From: Litchfieldella rifensis
Lineage (GTDB): Bacteria > Pseudomonadota > Gammaproteobacteria > Pseudomonadales > Halomonadaceae
Assembly: GCF_042646605.1 (NCBI RefSeq)
Contig: NZ_JBHRUG010000048.1
Coordinates: forward strand, 310,001 to 374,000
Direction: 5' to 3'
DNA: 64,000 bases
In this document: positions 55,107 through 63,826 of the stretch, in pieces
How the letters are laid out: every line of letters begins with the position of its first letter
Position numbering within the stretch: the stretch's first letter is position 1
Translations under genes and position numbers: made by a program
The notes under the pieces: generated by a model
The model's input: the letters and a program-made list of their open reading frames with translations, nothing else
Databases searched by the model: none
What the model was told of the DNA's origin: nothing

Positions 55107-56618
55107 ATGGAACCGGTTATGAGCGTCGAGGTGGACTGGACGATCGAAGCGCTGGGGCTCGAGCTGGCCAAGCCGTCGTCGGCGCCACTTGCGCAACGTG
55201 TTTACCGAACCCTGCGCAACTGGATACAGGAGGGACGCCTGGTCAGTGGTCAGCGGCTGCCGTCCTCGCGCCGCCTGGCTCGCGAACTGGGCCTGGGTCG
55301 CAATACCGTGTTGGCCGCCGTCGACCAATTGATCGCTGAAGGGTTCCTGGAGAGCCGCCCCGGTGCCGGCACCTTCATCGCGGATGTGGCGTTCGAGGCC
55401 GTGGCGAGTCAGTGTCGCGAGACGAGTCCAGCAGCCGGCCAGGCTGAAGTGGGTGAGGCCGAGCTATCAACGCGCGGTATACAGCTGCTTGAATTCTGCG
55501 CCACCCTCGACGATCGCTTCGGCGCCTTCGCGCCCGGTGTGCCGGCGCTGGACCGCTTTCCCCACGAGCTCTGGCAACGCCTGTTGCGCCGCCATCTGCA
55601 CACGGCTCCCACCCAATGGCTGGATTACCAGGCCCAGGGTGGGGTGCCGGCGCTGCGCGAGGCGCTGTGCGATTATCTGCGGCTATCGCGTTCGGTGCTT
55701 TGTCGGCCCGAGCAAGTCCTGATCGTTCAGGGTGCCCAGCATGGGTTCGAGCTGCTGGCGCGGATGCTCGGCGATGTCGGTGACCGGGTCTGGGTCGAGG
55801 AACCTGGCTACAGCGGTGCCCAGGCCTGTTTCAGTGCGGCAGGCTTCGAAGTGGAACCGGTTCCGGTGGATGCCGAGGGCATGAGCGTCGAGAGCGTCCC
55901 CGCCGGAGGGGCGTCGCCCAGGTTGATCCATGTCACGCCCTCTCACCAGTATCCCAGCGGTGTTACGATGAGTCTGGAACGGCGTCTGGCGTTGATAGAA
56001 GCTGCCGAGCGACACCGCGCCTGGATCGTCGAGGATGACTACGACAGTGAATTCCGCTATGGCCAACGCCCCATCGCCGCCTTGCAAGGGCTGGTCGACG
56101 GGGCTCGTGTCATCTATGTCGGCACCTTCAGCAAGGTGCTCTATCCGGGGCTGCGGTTAGGCTATCTGGTGCTGCCCGAGCCTTTGGTAGCGCCTTTCCG
56201 ACGCGCCAATGCTCGCCTGCATCGCGAAGGGCAGTATCCGGTACAGGCGGCACTGGCCGAGTTCATCGCCCAAGGGCATTTCTCGCGCCATGTGCGGCGC
56301 ATGCGGGATTGCTATCGCCAGCGACAGTCTCGATTGCGCGAGGCTCTGGCGCCGGCAGTAGCACGTGGCCTGACGCTTTCCGAGGGTCAGGCTGGCATGC
56401 ATCTGGTAGCTTGGCTCGACGACCTGAAAACCGAGAGGACATTGGTGGCCCACGCCGCCGAGCAGGACGTCACGCTCTCACCGCTCTCGCGTTATTACCT
56501 GCGTCAACCGGGCCGCCCCGGCTTGGTACTGGGCTATGCCGGAGCGCGTGAAGACGAGATCGAGCGTGCCGGACGCTGGTTGGCGCGCGAATGGCTGGCA
56601 CTGGAAGGGGAGCCCTGA
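55107..56618 (+). CDS. MocR-type regulator (GntR HTH + aminotransferase-like domain)
   Basis: 503 residues; GGAGAA precedes ATG 55107 (MEPVMSVEVDWT; the second ATG four codons on is possible). N-terminal GntR winged helix: PLAQRVYRTLRNWIQEGRL, LPSSRRLARELGLGRNTVLA. From ~150 a fold-I aminotransferase-like domain follows with IVEDDYDSEFRYG and the PLP-lysine region YVGTFSKVLYPGLRLGYLV. MocR proteins sense PLP or an amino compound. It faces the GNAT/PaiB operon, its probable target, and probably controls itself. Confidence 0.95.
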   Translation: MEPVMSVEVDWTIEALGLELAKPSSAPLAQRVYRTLRNWIQEGRLVSGQRLPSSRRLARELGLGRNTVLAAVDQLIAEGFLESRPGAGTFIADVAFEAVASQCRETSPAAGQAEVGEAELSTRGIQLLEFCATLDDRFGAFAPGVPALDRFPHELWQRLLRRHLHTAPTQWLDYQAQGGVPALREALCDYLRLSRSVLCRPEQVLIVQGAQHGFELLARMLGDVGDRVWVEEPGYSGAQACFSAAGFEVEPVPVDAEGMSVESVPAGGASPRLIHVTPSHQYPSGVTMSLERRLALIEAAERHRAWIVEDDYDSEFRYGQRPIAALQGLVDGARVIYVGTFSKVLYPGLRLGYLVLPEPLVAPFRRANARLHREGQYPVQAALAEFIAQGHFSRHVRRMRDCYRQRQSRLREALAPAVARGLTLSEGQAGMHLVAWLDDLKTERTLVAHAAEQDVTLSPLSRYYLRQPGRPGLVLGYAGAREDEIERAGRWLAREWLALEGEP

Positions 56619-56720
56619 CTCGTTCAGCCGCGAATCAACACGGCATCGGGCGGGACTCGATACTCCTATTCCATGGAGGAGGTTAAGCCCGACCCATAAG
56701 GCCTCGCCGACAAGACGACG

Positions 56721-57119
56721 TCAATCGTTCCGAGGGGTGGGCCGCCGCGCCATCAGCGTGATCTCGACCCGGCTGTCGCCGAACAGCTTGGGGGATTCGG
56801 TGCAGGTGCGGGCGGGGTAGCGATCCTCCTCGAAGAATTCGACATAGGCTGCATTCATGATATCGATCTCGTCCAGGTCGGCCAGGTGCACGTCGACACG
56901 TACCACGTCATCGAGGCGGCAGTCCGCTGCCTCCAGTAGGCGTTGGAGTTGGCGCATTATCCAACGGGTTTCCTCGCCGACATCGCCGATCACGGTCTCG
57001 CCGCCCTGGATATCGGCTGCCGCCAGCCCGGAAGCGAACACATAGTCGTCATCCAGCACCAAGTGGCTACCGGGGAAGGCCGGGGCGGGCAGGGTGGGGT
57101 CGTTGCGATAATCTGGCAT
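56721..57119 (-). CDS. RidA-family enamine/imine deaminase
   Basis: 132 residues, Shine-Dalgarno AGGAGAA. YjgF/YER057c/UK114 fold signs: YVFASGLAAADIQGG, VVRVDVHLADLDEIDIMN and the arginine in RYPARTC that binds the substrate carboxylate. RidA removes reactive 2-aminoacrylate-type enamines made by PLP enzymes, or acts in a specific degradation step. It is convergent with the MocR gene (102 bases, no gene) and has its own promoter region. Confidence 0.9.
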   Translation of the reverse strand: MPDYRNDPTLPAPAFPGSHLVLDDDYVFASGLAAADIQGGETVIGDVGEETRWIMRQLQRLLEAADCRLDDVVRVDVHLADLDEIDIMNAAYVEFFEEDRYPARTCTESPKLFGDSRVEITLMARRPTPRND

Positions 57120-57192
57120 ACAGACGTTCTCCTGCTTGTGCGATACCCGTTAGTGTAGTCGCTGCCGATCGCGCTCATTGCATGCCAGGAGC

Positions 57193-58155
57193 TTACGTGG
57201 AGAGCGGAAAGAGATATCGCGGTACCCACCATAGGAATACGGCCATGCCCAACAGCTCCACCAGCGATTGCATCACGATGACCACCGCGGTCAGTTCGAA
57301 GGCGGTGGGGAGGGCCAGGGCGATGGGCAGTACCACGAACGAGTTGCGGGTGCCGAAGCTGAAGGCCAGCACCCGTGCCTGTGTCGTCGGTAATCGAAAC
57401 GCCCCCGCGAGCACACGGGCCAGCAGAGCGGCAAGCAGCAGGAAAGCGATGAACAGCGGCGCCACCCAGGCCAGCCAGTGAGCGGAGTCGACCACGGTAT
57501 TGACCTGCGACACGGCAATCAGCAGGACTACCACGGCCAACAGCGGCACGGGAAACCAGCCAAGGGCATCCAGCAGGCGCATTGCCGGCGTGTGCCGTGC
57601 GCTCCAGGCCTGGGTCAGGCCGGCGGCCAGCAACGGCAACAGGATCAGGCTGACGAAGGCCAGCAGTAGCTCACGGCTGGCGAGGCCAATGGTCAGGTCG
57701 CGCTCGAAGAACAGCCACAGATAGAAGGGCAGCAGCAGGAGCTGCAACAGCAGGCTCAGCGGCGCAAAGGCGATGGCATGACGGCCATCGCCACCACCGA
57801 GTTGCGTGAAGGCGATGAACCAGTCGGTGCAGGGTACCAGCAACACCAGCAGGATACCCAGGCGGATAGCGGGATCCTGCGGGGCCAATTGCACCAGCCC
57901 CCACACCACGACGGGCAGGATCACGAAGTTGCCGAGCACCGCGGCGATGAGGAAGCGGCGATCGCCCAGCGCCTCGGGGAGCCTGGCCAAGGGGATCTGC
58001 GTGAAAGTGGCATACAGCAGCAGGCCCAGGATCGGCCACAGTAGCGGCTCGCTGAAGGGGCGTGCCTCGGGCAGCAGGGCGCCGCCGACGAGGCCGAAGA
58101 GTATCGCCAGCAGGTAGATCGCTACCTGGTAACGCTCCAGCGACTGGCGGGTCAT
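57193..58155 (-). CDS. ACR3/BASS-superfamily carrier (arsenite-permease-like)
   Basis: 320 residues with ten hydrophobic segments. The pattern LLVLLVPCTDWFIAFTQLG resembles the cysteine-containing helix of ACR3 arsenite exporters, and the end AFSFGTRNSFVVLPIALALP fits the bile-acid/arsenite (BASS) superfamily. No arsR, arsC or arsH is nearby, so arsenite export is not certain. It overlaps the ABC permease gene by ATGA and is the third gene of an ABC-ATPase, permease, carrier unit. Confidence 0.8.
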   Translation of the reverse strand: MTRQSLERYQVAIYLLAILFGLVGGALLPEARPFSEPLLWPILGLLLYATFTQIPLARLPEALGDRRFLIAAVLGNFVILPVVVWGLVQLAPQDPAIRLGILLVLLVPCTDWFIAFTQLGGGDGRHAIAFAPLSLLLQLLLLPFYLWLFFERDLTIGLASRELLLAFVSLILLPLLAAGLTQAWSARHTPAMRLLDALGWFPVPLLAVVVLLIAVSQVNTVVDSAHWLAWVAPLFIAFLLLAALLARVLAGAFRLPTTQARVLAFSFGTRNSFVVLPIALALPTAFELTAVVIVMQSLVELLGMAVFLWWVPRYLFPLST

Positions 58156-58964
58156 GTGCCCCTGCCCTGCGGAAGGCTCAGGCGGTCGAGGCGCAACCGC
58201 TCGCGCTCGTCGAACATCCGTCGGCTGCCTGCGGCGACGGCGGCCAGGGTGCCGAAGCCGGTGCCCACGGTGATAGTGAACATCACCAGGATCTGGTATT
58301 TCACCGCCACGGAGGGTGGGCTACCGGCGAGGATCTGGCCGGTCATCATGCCCGGCAGGCTGACCACCCCGGCTGCCGCCATGGCGTTGATGGTCGGGAT
58401 CATGCCGCTGCGCATGGCCTCGCGGCGGATGTCGCCGACCGCCTCGCGCCAGCTCTGCCCCAGCATCAGGCGGTTGTCGATCACTGCGCGTTGCTGCCAG
58501 ACGGTGTCGGTGAGACGGTCCAGGGACAGCGCCACGCCGTTCATGGTGTTGCCGAGCATCATGCCCAGCAGCGGGATGGCATATTGCGGGGTGTACCAGG
58601 GGTCGGGACCGATGATCGCGGTCAGCGTCAGCACCGTGACGGTGAAGGACGACAGGAACATCGACAGGGTGCCGATGCCGAAGGCCCAGCCGCCGAGCAG
58701 GCGACGCTTCTGGCGGGCCATCACCTCGCGGCCGGCGATCAACAGCATGGCCAGTGCCATCAGCGCTACCCAGTGAAGGCGGGAGGCCGCAAACAGTGCC
58801 TCCAGTACCAGGCCGATCAACGCCAGTTGGAGCACGGTGCGGGTGGCGGCGATCAACAGGCTTCGGCCGACTTCCAGGCGGGCCAGATGAGTACAGCCGG
58901 CCAGCGCCACCACCATCAGTGCGGTGAGACCCAGTTGCCACCAGGCCAGATCGATCACTTTCAT
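58152..58964 (-). CDS. FetB-like (UPF0014) ABC permease
   Basis: 270 residues, about seven membrane helices. UPF0014/FetB signs: RSLLIAATRTVLQLALIGLV, PLLGMMLGNTMNGVALSLD and GMIPTINAMAAAGVVSLPGM with MTGQILAG. In E. coli FetAB exports iron and raises resistance to oxidative stress. It overlaps its ATPase by ATGA upstream and the ACR3-like carrier by ATGA downstream, so all three are translationally coupled. A metal export role is likely; the metal is unknown. Confidence 0.9.
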   Translation of the reverse strand: MKVIDLAWWQLGLTALMVVALAGCTHLARLEVGRSLLIAATRTVLQLALIGLVLEALFAASRLHWVALMALAMLLIAGREVMARQKRRLLGGWAFGIGTLSMFLSSFTVTVLTLTAIIGPDPWYTPQYAIPLLGMMLGNTMNGVALSLDRLTDTVWQQRAVIDNRLMLGQSWREAVGDIRREAMRSGMIPTINAMAAAGVVSLPGMMTGQILAGSPPSVAVKYQILVMFTITVGTGFGTLAAVAAGSRRMFDERERLRLDRLSLPQGRGT

Positions 58965-59560
58965 GTGATGGCCTCCAGATGCGTGTCACGGATACGGTAG
59001 TGGCGGTCGCCGACGCGGTCGATCTGTCGGGTATCGTGGGCGACCCACAGCACCGGCAAGTCATGGCGTTTGGCTTGCTTGCACAGCCAGGCCTCGCAGC
59101 GCTGGGTCGCGGCATCATCGAGATTGGCGGTGGGCTCGTCCAGCAGCAGCGCGTGGGGCGAGCGGGACAGCGCACGCAGCAAGGCAAGTCGTTGCTTCTC
59201 GCCTGACGATAGTCGTCCCACTTGCCAGTCGAGCGTCGTTTCCTCGAACCCCAGCGCGGCCAAGTCGTCGTATGCAGGCTCACCAAAGTGTTCACCGACG
59301 CGCTCCGACCACCACTGGCTCTCCGACGGCACCAGCATGACCAGGCCTCGCCACTGGTGGCCCTTGATCCGCGACTGCCGACGATCGCCCAGCCAGACTT
59401 CGCCGCCATGCGGCTCCAGGTCGGCGATGGCGCGCAGCAAGCGACTCTTGCCGGAACCGCTGGGGCCCGACAGGCACACGATCTCGCCCGGAGCGATGGT
59501 GAGGGAGACGCTATCGAGGGCGCCGATGGAAACCTGGTCGAGTCGCAGGGTGGTGTTCAA
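58961..59560 (-). CDS. FetA-like ABC ATPase (TTG start)
   Basis: 199 residues, short as FetA is. The best start is TTG at 59560 (MNTTLRLDQVSIG) with GAGGTGG five bases upstream; no in-frame ATG fits. Walker A is GPSGSGKSRLL (Arg where Thr/Ser is usual after the second Ser), signature RLSSGEKQRLALLRALS, Walker B LLLDEPTANLD, H-loop VAHDTRQ. It pairs with the FetB-like permease directly downstream. The divergent gap (59561-59701) shows no other gene. Confidence 0.9.
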   Translation of the reverse strand: MNTTLRLDQVSIGALDSVSLTIAPGEIVCLSGPSGSGKSRLLRAIADLEPHGGEVWLGDRRQSRIKGHQWRGLVMLVPSESQWWSERVGEHFGEPAYDDLAALGFEETTLDWQVGRLSSGEKQRLALLRALSRSPHALLLDEPTANLDDAATQRCEAWLCKQAKRHDLPVLWVAHDTRQIDRVGDRHYRIRDTHLEAIT

Positions 59561-59701
59561 GTCGCCACCTCATGTGCGGGGCGTGGTTGGTCGTCCAGCA
59601 TATATCGGATGATCATGATCTATAAACGCTCCACCTCCTGTGGCACCGGTCGGCAGACTCCTGGTGGTCTAGCATAAGGGAGAGCAGGAGGGAGGATGGA
59701 T

Positions 59702-60448
59702 ATGCCCCAGGCCGTTTTGCTCGATATCAGTGGCGTCCTTCACGAGGATGCCGTCCCGCTGCCCGGCGCCGTGGAGGCGGTGCAGCGATTGCAGGCTTCC
59801 GATATGGCCCTGCGTTTCGTGACCAATACGTCGCGCAAGACCGCAGCCACCGTCTATGCGGAATTGCTGGAGATGGGGTTTGCCGTGGAGCGTCAGCAGA
59901 TTTTCACCGCACCGGGGGCTGTGAAGGGCTACCTTCAACAGCATCGCCTGCGGCCCTATCTGTTGATCCACGACAACCTCATCCCGGAATTCGAGGAGCT
60001 CGACCGGCACGATCCCAACGCGGTGGTAGTATGCGATGCCGAGCGGCGTTTCGACTATGCGCATCTGGATGACGCTTTCCAGTTGCTGCAGGACGGGGCC
60101 CCTCTGCTCGCCGTGGGGACCAACCGTTACTTCCGTCGCCAGGGTCGCCTGCATCTGGATGCCGGCCCCTTCGTCAAGGCTCTGGAGTACGCGGCCGATA
60201 CCCGGGCGATTATCCTCGGCAAACCCGCGGGCGACTTCTTTCGCGCCGTACTGGAGGATGTGGGGGTAGAGGCGGCCGACGCCCTGATGGTCGGCGATGA
60301 CGCCGAGGCGGATGTTGCCGCCGCCATGGCGGCAGGGCTGCAGGGCTGTCTGGTCAAGAGTGGCAAGTATCGGGAAGGGGATGAGAACCGGGCACCCGGA
60401 GCAAGAGCTGCCACCAGCCTGGCAGAACTGGTTGCGACTCTCTCCTAA
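59702..60448 (+). CDS. HAD-IIA phosphatase, LHPP-like
   Basis: 248 residues from MPQAVLLDISGVLHEDAV; the ATG at 59696 is also open, but GGGAGG at 59690-59695 fits ATG 59702 better. HAD motifs: nucleophile DISGV, motif II RFVTNTSRKT, motif III Lys in IILGKPAGDFF and motif IV LMVGDDAEADVAAAMAAG. The cap and spacing match the LHPP/TIGR01458 group (phospholysine/phosphohistidine or pyrophosphate phosphatases). The cellular substrate is unknown. It is divergent from the fet-like operon and ends near a LysR relic. Confidence 0.88.
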   Translation: MPQAVLLDISGVLHEDAVPLPGAVEAVQRLQASDMALRFVTNTSRKTAATVYAELLEMGFAVERQQIFTAPGAVKGYLQQHRLRPYLLIHDNLIPEFEELDRHDPNAVVVCDAERRFDYAHLDDAFQLLQDGAPLLAVGTNRYFRRQGRLHLDAGPFVKALEYAADTRAIILGKPAGDFFRAVLEDVGVEAADALMVGDDAEADVAAAMAAGLQGCLVKSGKYREGDENRAPGARAATSLAELVATLS

Positions 60449-60457
60449 GTCTCTCGT

Positions 60458-60588
60458 CAGGATCCCGGCGTCCCACGACCCGCCAGCTCGTCGAGAAGCC
60501 ATTCGCGAAAAGCGGCCACTTTCTCACTCAGCGGCTGCATCTGTGAGTACCGTTGGACCAGGCCTGATGAGCGGCGCTCAAGTACTTT
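60458..60588 (-). pseudogene. C-terminal remnant of a LysR-family regulator
   Basis: On the minus strand a 43-codon stretch after two stops reads KVLERRSSGLVQRYSQM then QPLSEKVAAFREWLLDELAG and ends at a TGA (60460-60458). The Pro-Leu-Ser-xx-Val-xx-Phe-xx-Trp-Leu pattern is the standard last helix of LysR effector domains. No start or HTH remains, and the sequence upstream is the AT-rich promoter of the nucleobase carrier. It is best read as the tail left after deletion of a LysR gene that was divergent from the carrier. Confidence 0.6.
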
Positions 60589-60647
60589 CTATTATCGTAT
60601 ACAGTTATGTCGACTATAAGTTGCAATAGTGTTGTGTTTATATCAGC

Positions 60648-60671
60648 CTGTTTTTGTATACACAAAAACAG
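60648..60671. promoter_or_regulatory. Long palindrome with GTATAC core just before the NCS2 carrier
   Basis: CTGTTTTTGT (60648-60657), ATAC, ACAAAAACAG (60662-60671): perfect 10-bp arms around 4 bases, ending 16 bases before the start codon. The core TTGTATACA fits GntR-family sites; another GTATAC is at 60597-60602. Only a weak Shine-Dalgarno (AGGT) lies between it and the ATG, so the site could also form a hairpin in the leader. No purine-riboswitch sequence was recognised. Confidence 0.6.
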
Positions 60672-60687
60672 CCAACACTAGGTCCTC

Positions 60688-62079
60688 ATGCGCGAAACTC
60701 ACAACACCCCATCCGTCTTCGACTTCCACGGCAAGCCGCCGCTAAGCAAGGCCGTGCCCCTCTCGCTACAGCACATCCTGGCCATGATCATGGGAACGGT
60801 GACCGTGCCGATCATCGTGGTTGGGGCAGTAGGCGCCTCCTCGGCCGAGATGATGACCCTGATCCAGATCTCGCTGATGGCCTCCGGGATCTCCACCCTG
60901 ATCCAGCTCTATGGCCTGCGCCGCATCGGGGCGCGTCTGCCCACGATCTTCGGCGTCGGATTCGCCTATGTGCCGACGCTGACCGCCGTGGGGGCGCAGT
61001 ATGGCCTTAGTGGCATCCTCGGGGCCCAATTGGTGGGAGGCATCACCATGATGCTGGTCGGGCTCTACATCCAGCGCATCCGTCACCTCTTTCCTCCGGT
61101 GGTGGCGGGCACCGTGGTGCTGGTGATCGGCCTGTCGCTATACGACATCGCCATCAATTACATGGCCGGTGGCGTCAGCAGTGCCGATTACGGTGAGCCG
61201 TCCCACTGGCTCGTGGCCCTGGTCACCCTGGGTGTGGTGCTGCTCATCTCCCAGTTCGCGCGTGGGTTCCTCAAGCTGGCGGCCATCATCTGCGGCATTG
61301 CGGTGGGCTATGGGCTGTCCTTGTCCCTTGGCATGGTGGACTTCGACCCCGTGCGCGAGGCCCCCTGGTTCACGGCGCCGCGTCTGATGCCCTTCGAATT
61401 GGAGTTTCACACCGCGGCGATCATTTCCATGGTGATCATCTGTGTGATCAACTCCGTGCAGACCATCGGCGATCTTTCGGCGACCTCGGTCGGTGGCATG
61501 AACCGGGAACTGAACACCCGGGAGTTGTCCGGCGGCTTGCTGGGCAATGGGGCCTGCACCGCCGTCGGGTCGTTGTTCGGGGCGCTACCGACGTCCTCCT
61601 ATAGCCAGAATGTCGGCATCGTGGCCATGACCAAGGTGGTCAGTCGCTATGTGCTGGCACTGGCCGCGGTGTTCATGCTCGTCGCCGGTCTGATTCCCAA
61701 GTTCGGTGCGGTGATGACTACCATTCCCTATCCGGTGCTGGGGGGCGCCACGGTCATCGTGTTCGGCATGATCACCATGACCGGCATTCAACTGCTCACC
61801 AAGGACGAGATGTCGTCGCGCAACATGACCATTGCCAGCCTGTCATTGGCGTTGAGTCTCGGCATCTACGCCGCCCCCGAATCCATCTCACGGTTCCCCG
61901 AATGGGTCCAACTGGTGGTAGGCGGTTCGCCGATCGTCGTCGCTGCCTTTACCGCTTTCATTCTCAACCTGGTGCTGCCGCGTGTGACGCTGGCTGACGA
62001 AGCCACGGAGCGGGAATCGATGGCGGAAAAGATGAACGAAGACACATCGGCTCTGGAGTCTGAACGTCACCTGTCTTGA
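60688..62079 (+). CDS. NCS2-family nucleobase (xanthine/uracil) permease
   Basis: 463 residues, about 14 membrane segments. NCS2 signs: PLSLQHILAMIMGTVTVPII, LPTIFGVGFAYVPTLTAVG, the acidic helix INSVQTIGDLSATSVGG and the signature SQNVGIVAMTKVVSR. The Gln-Asn-x-Gly motif (QNVG) and preceding residues fit xanthine/uric-acid carriers better than uracil carriers, but this is a weak distinction. It is a single-gene unit behind a long palindrome and ends 18 bases before a convergent gene. Confidence 0.93.
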   Translation: MRETHNTPSVFDFHGKPPLSKAVPLSLQHILAMIMGTVTVPIIVVGAVGASSAEMMTLIQISLMASGISTLIQLYGLRRIGARLPTIFGVGFAYVPTLTAVGAQYGLSGILGAQLVGGITMMLVGLYIQRIRHLFPPVVAGTVVLVIGLSLYDIAINYMAGGVSSADYGEPSHWLVALVTLGVVLLISQFARGFLKLAAIICGIAVGYGLSLSLGMVDFDPVREAPWFTAPRLMPFELEFHTAAIISMVIICVINSVQTIGDLSATSVGGMNRELNTRELSGGLLGNGACTAVGSLFGALPTSSYSQNVGIVAMTKVVSRYVLALAAVFMLVAGLIPKFGAVMTTIPYPVLGGATVIVFGMITMTGIQLLTKDEMSSRNMTIASLSLALSLGIYAAPESISRFPEWVQLVVGGSPIVVAAFTAFILNLVLPRVTLADEATERESMAEKMNEDTSALESERHLS

Positions 62080-62097
62080 ATGCCTGCCACCCAGCGT

Positions 62098-62847
62098 TCA
62101 AGGACGCCATCTCGCGGGGTGCTCCGCCTTGAGCACCCCGTGTTCGTCCCAGTCGTCCCAGCCGGTGAAGGGGATCGGCGTTTCGTCTTCCAGACTTTCC
62201 AGCCGCCGTGCCCAGTTGGCCTTGTCAGCCTCGAGTTGAGCCCGGAAGCTCTCTTCCTCTTGGTAGTTGAGCCCGCCGCCTTGCACACCATAAGTGATAT
62301 GTGGCGCTATCACGTCCATGCCCAGGTAGTAGAGCGAGCAATGGATCGGCCACATCAGCGACACGATATGGCCGCTGCGCCCATGCAGTGAGAAGGTCGG
62401 CTCCGGTGCGCCGGTGGTCACCGAGCAGATTACCCGCTTGCCGGGGAAGCGGCCGCGATCGTAGCGCATGCTTCCGCTGTAGATTCCGCCATAGACGAAG
62501 ATCCGGTCGAACCACCCCTTTAGCATGGCGGGCTGGGCATGCCACCACAGGGGAAACTGCAGGATCACCAGGTCCGCCCGCTCCAGGCGCGCGATTTCGC
62601 GCTGTACATCGGCGGGGAGGGTGCCGGAGTCGAAGGCGTGTCGTTGTTCCGTCAGCGGCGCGAAAGTGTCGGCGTTGGCTCTCTCGGAAAAATGCCTCGG
62701 GTGCTCCACCGGGTCGAAACCTTCGGCGTAGAGATCGGATATCTCCACCTGGTGGCCAAGCCGTTGCAGGGTTTCCACCGCCACGTCTTTCAGGGCGCCG
62801 TTGAAGGAGAGCGGCTCGGGGTGGCAATAGACGATCAGGATATCCAT
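62098..62847 (-). CDS. Flavodoxin-fold NAD(P)H oxidoreductase (MdaB/KefF-like)
   Basis: 249 residues from MDILIVYCHPEPLSFNGAL (ATG 62847; an ATG 11 codons earlier would overlap the neighbour's leader). The FMN fold is marked by YCHPEPLSFNGALKD, then ADLVILQFPLWWHAQPAMLK and the phosphate-binding loop CSVTTGAPEPTFS. Members two-electron-reduce quinones and azo compounds or regulate Kef channels; no kef gene is nearby. It is divergent from a LysR gene over 91 bases, a common arrangement where quinone-like compounds induce the enzyme. Confidence 0.9.
   Translation of the reverse strand: MDILIVYCHPEPLSFNGALKDVAVETLQRLGHQVEISDLYAEGFDPVEHPRHFSERANADTFAPLTEQRHAFDSGTLPADVQREIARLERADLVILQFPLWWHAQPAMLKGWFDRIFVYGGIYSGSMRYDRGRFPGKRVICSVTTGAPEPTFSLHGRSGHIVSLMWPIHCSLYYLGMDVIAPHITYGVQGGGLNYQEEESFRAQLEADKANWARRLESLEDETPIPFTGWDDWDEHGVLKAEHPARWRP
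62115..62140. other. Perfect hairpin inside the 3' end of the oxidoreductase gene
   Basis: CGGGGTGCTC (62115-62124), loop CGCCTT, GAGCACCCCG (62131-62140): a 10-bp perfect stem, coding on the minus strand and 36 bases past the carrier stop on the plus strand. No T-run. Its placement repeats that at 10517-10541: a convergent pair with the stem in the partner's last codons. Confidence 0.5.
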
Positions 62848-62938
62848 GTCGGGGCCTCGCGTGGTTTCTGTGATGGACACTCAGGCTAGACTTTGCAACA
62901 AAGAACCGACATTCCCCATCAGCAACAACGAGCTTTGC

Positions 62939-63826
62939 ATGAATGAACAGAAGATCCAGTGGGAAGACCTCCGGGTAGTCCTGGCCATCGCCGAGACCGG
63001 CTCGCTGTCGGGAGCGGGGCGCAAGCTCGACCTGAGTCATGCCACGGTATTCCGCCGCCTGGGCGACATCGAGCGACGCCTGGGGGTCAGCCTGTTCGAG
63101 CGCTCGCGTCGCGGCTACGCGCCGACGCCGGCGGGGGAGGACCTGGCCGCTACCGCCGGGCGCATCGAGGTCGAAGTGCTGGGTGCCGAGCGTCGCGTGG
63201 TGGGGCGCGATCTCAAGCTATCGGGGACGGTACGGGTCACGACCACGGATACCCTGCTGATGGGGCTGTTGTCATCGATTTTCGCCGACTTCCGCCACGC
63301 CCATCCGGAGATCGTGCTGGAAGTCGCCGTGTCCAATCAGCTATTCAATCTCTCCAAGCGTGATGCCGACATCGCGGTCCGACCCTCGGCGGCGCCCCCC
63401 GAGATGCTGGTCGGCCGGCGAATCGGGCAAATCACCCAAGCGGTCTATGGCCATGCCGGCCGCCATGGCTCGCGGACTATGGTGCCCGATCTTGCCAGTG
63501 CCGACTGGGTGGGGCCGGATGCGCATCTTGGCTATGCGGCGCTGGAAACCTGGATGGCGGACGCCGGCGTGGACGCCCGCTGCCATTATCGGGTGGATAG
63601 CATGCTCGGCCTGTACCAGGCAGTGCGTGACGGCATGGGGCTGGCGGTGTTGCCCTGCTACCTCGCCGATGCCGACGAGGCGCTGGTGCGGGTCAACGCC
63701 CCCCTCCCGGAGCTTGCCACCGATCTGTGGCTACTGACCCATCCCGACCTGCGGCGGGTCGCCCGCATTCGCGCCTTCATGGATTTCGTCGCCGAGGGGG
63801 TCAGGGTACGGGATGACATTCGGTAA
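62939..63826 (+). CDS. LysR-family transcriptional regulator
   Basis: 295 residues from MNEQKIQWEDLRVVLAIAET (ATG 62939). HTH: GSLSGAGRKLDLSHATVFRR then LGDIERRLGVSLFERSRRGY. The effector domain carries RVTTTDTLLMGLLSSIFADF and DADIAVRPSAAPPEMLVGRR. It is divergent from the NAD(P)H oxidoreductase and is its probable regulator. Its last 26 bases overlap, on the other strand, the end of the gene at the right edge. Confidence 0.93.
   Translation: MNEQKIQWEDLRVVLAIAETGSLSGAGRKLDLSHATVFRRLGDIERRLGVSLFERSRRGYAPTPAGEDLAATAGRIEVEVLGAERRVVGRDLKLSGTVRVTTTDTLLMGLLSSIFADFRHAHPEIVLEVAVSNQLFNLSKRDADIAVRPSAAPPEMLVGRRIGQITQAVYGHAGRHGSRTMVPDLASADWVGPDAHLGYAALETWMADAGVDARCHYRVDSMLGLYQAVRDGMGLAVLPCYLADADEALVRVNAPLPELATDLWLLTHPDLRRVARIRAFMDFVAEGVRVRDDIR

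Noticed and set aside
60449..60687. Purine riboswitch upstream of the nucleobase carrier
   Set aside because: The conserved purine-aptamer core was not found; the palindrome and LysR remnant explain the region better.
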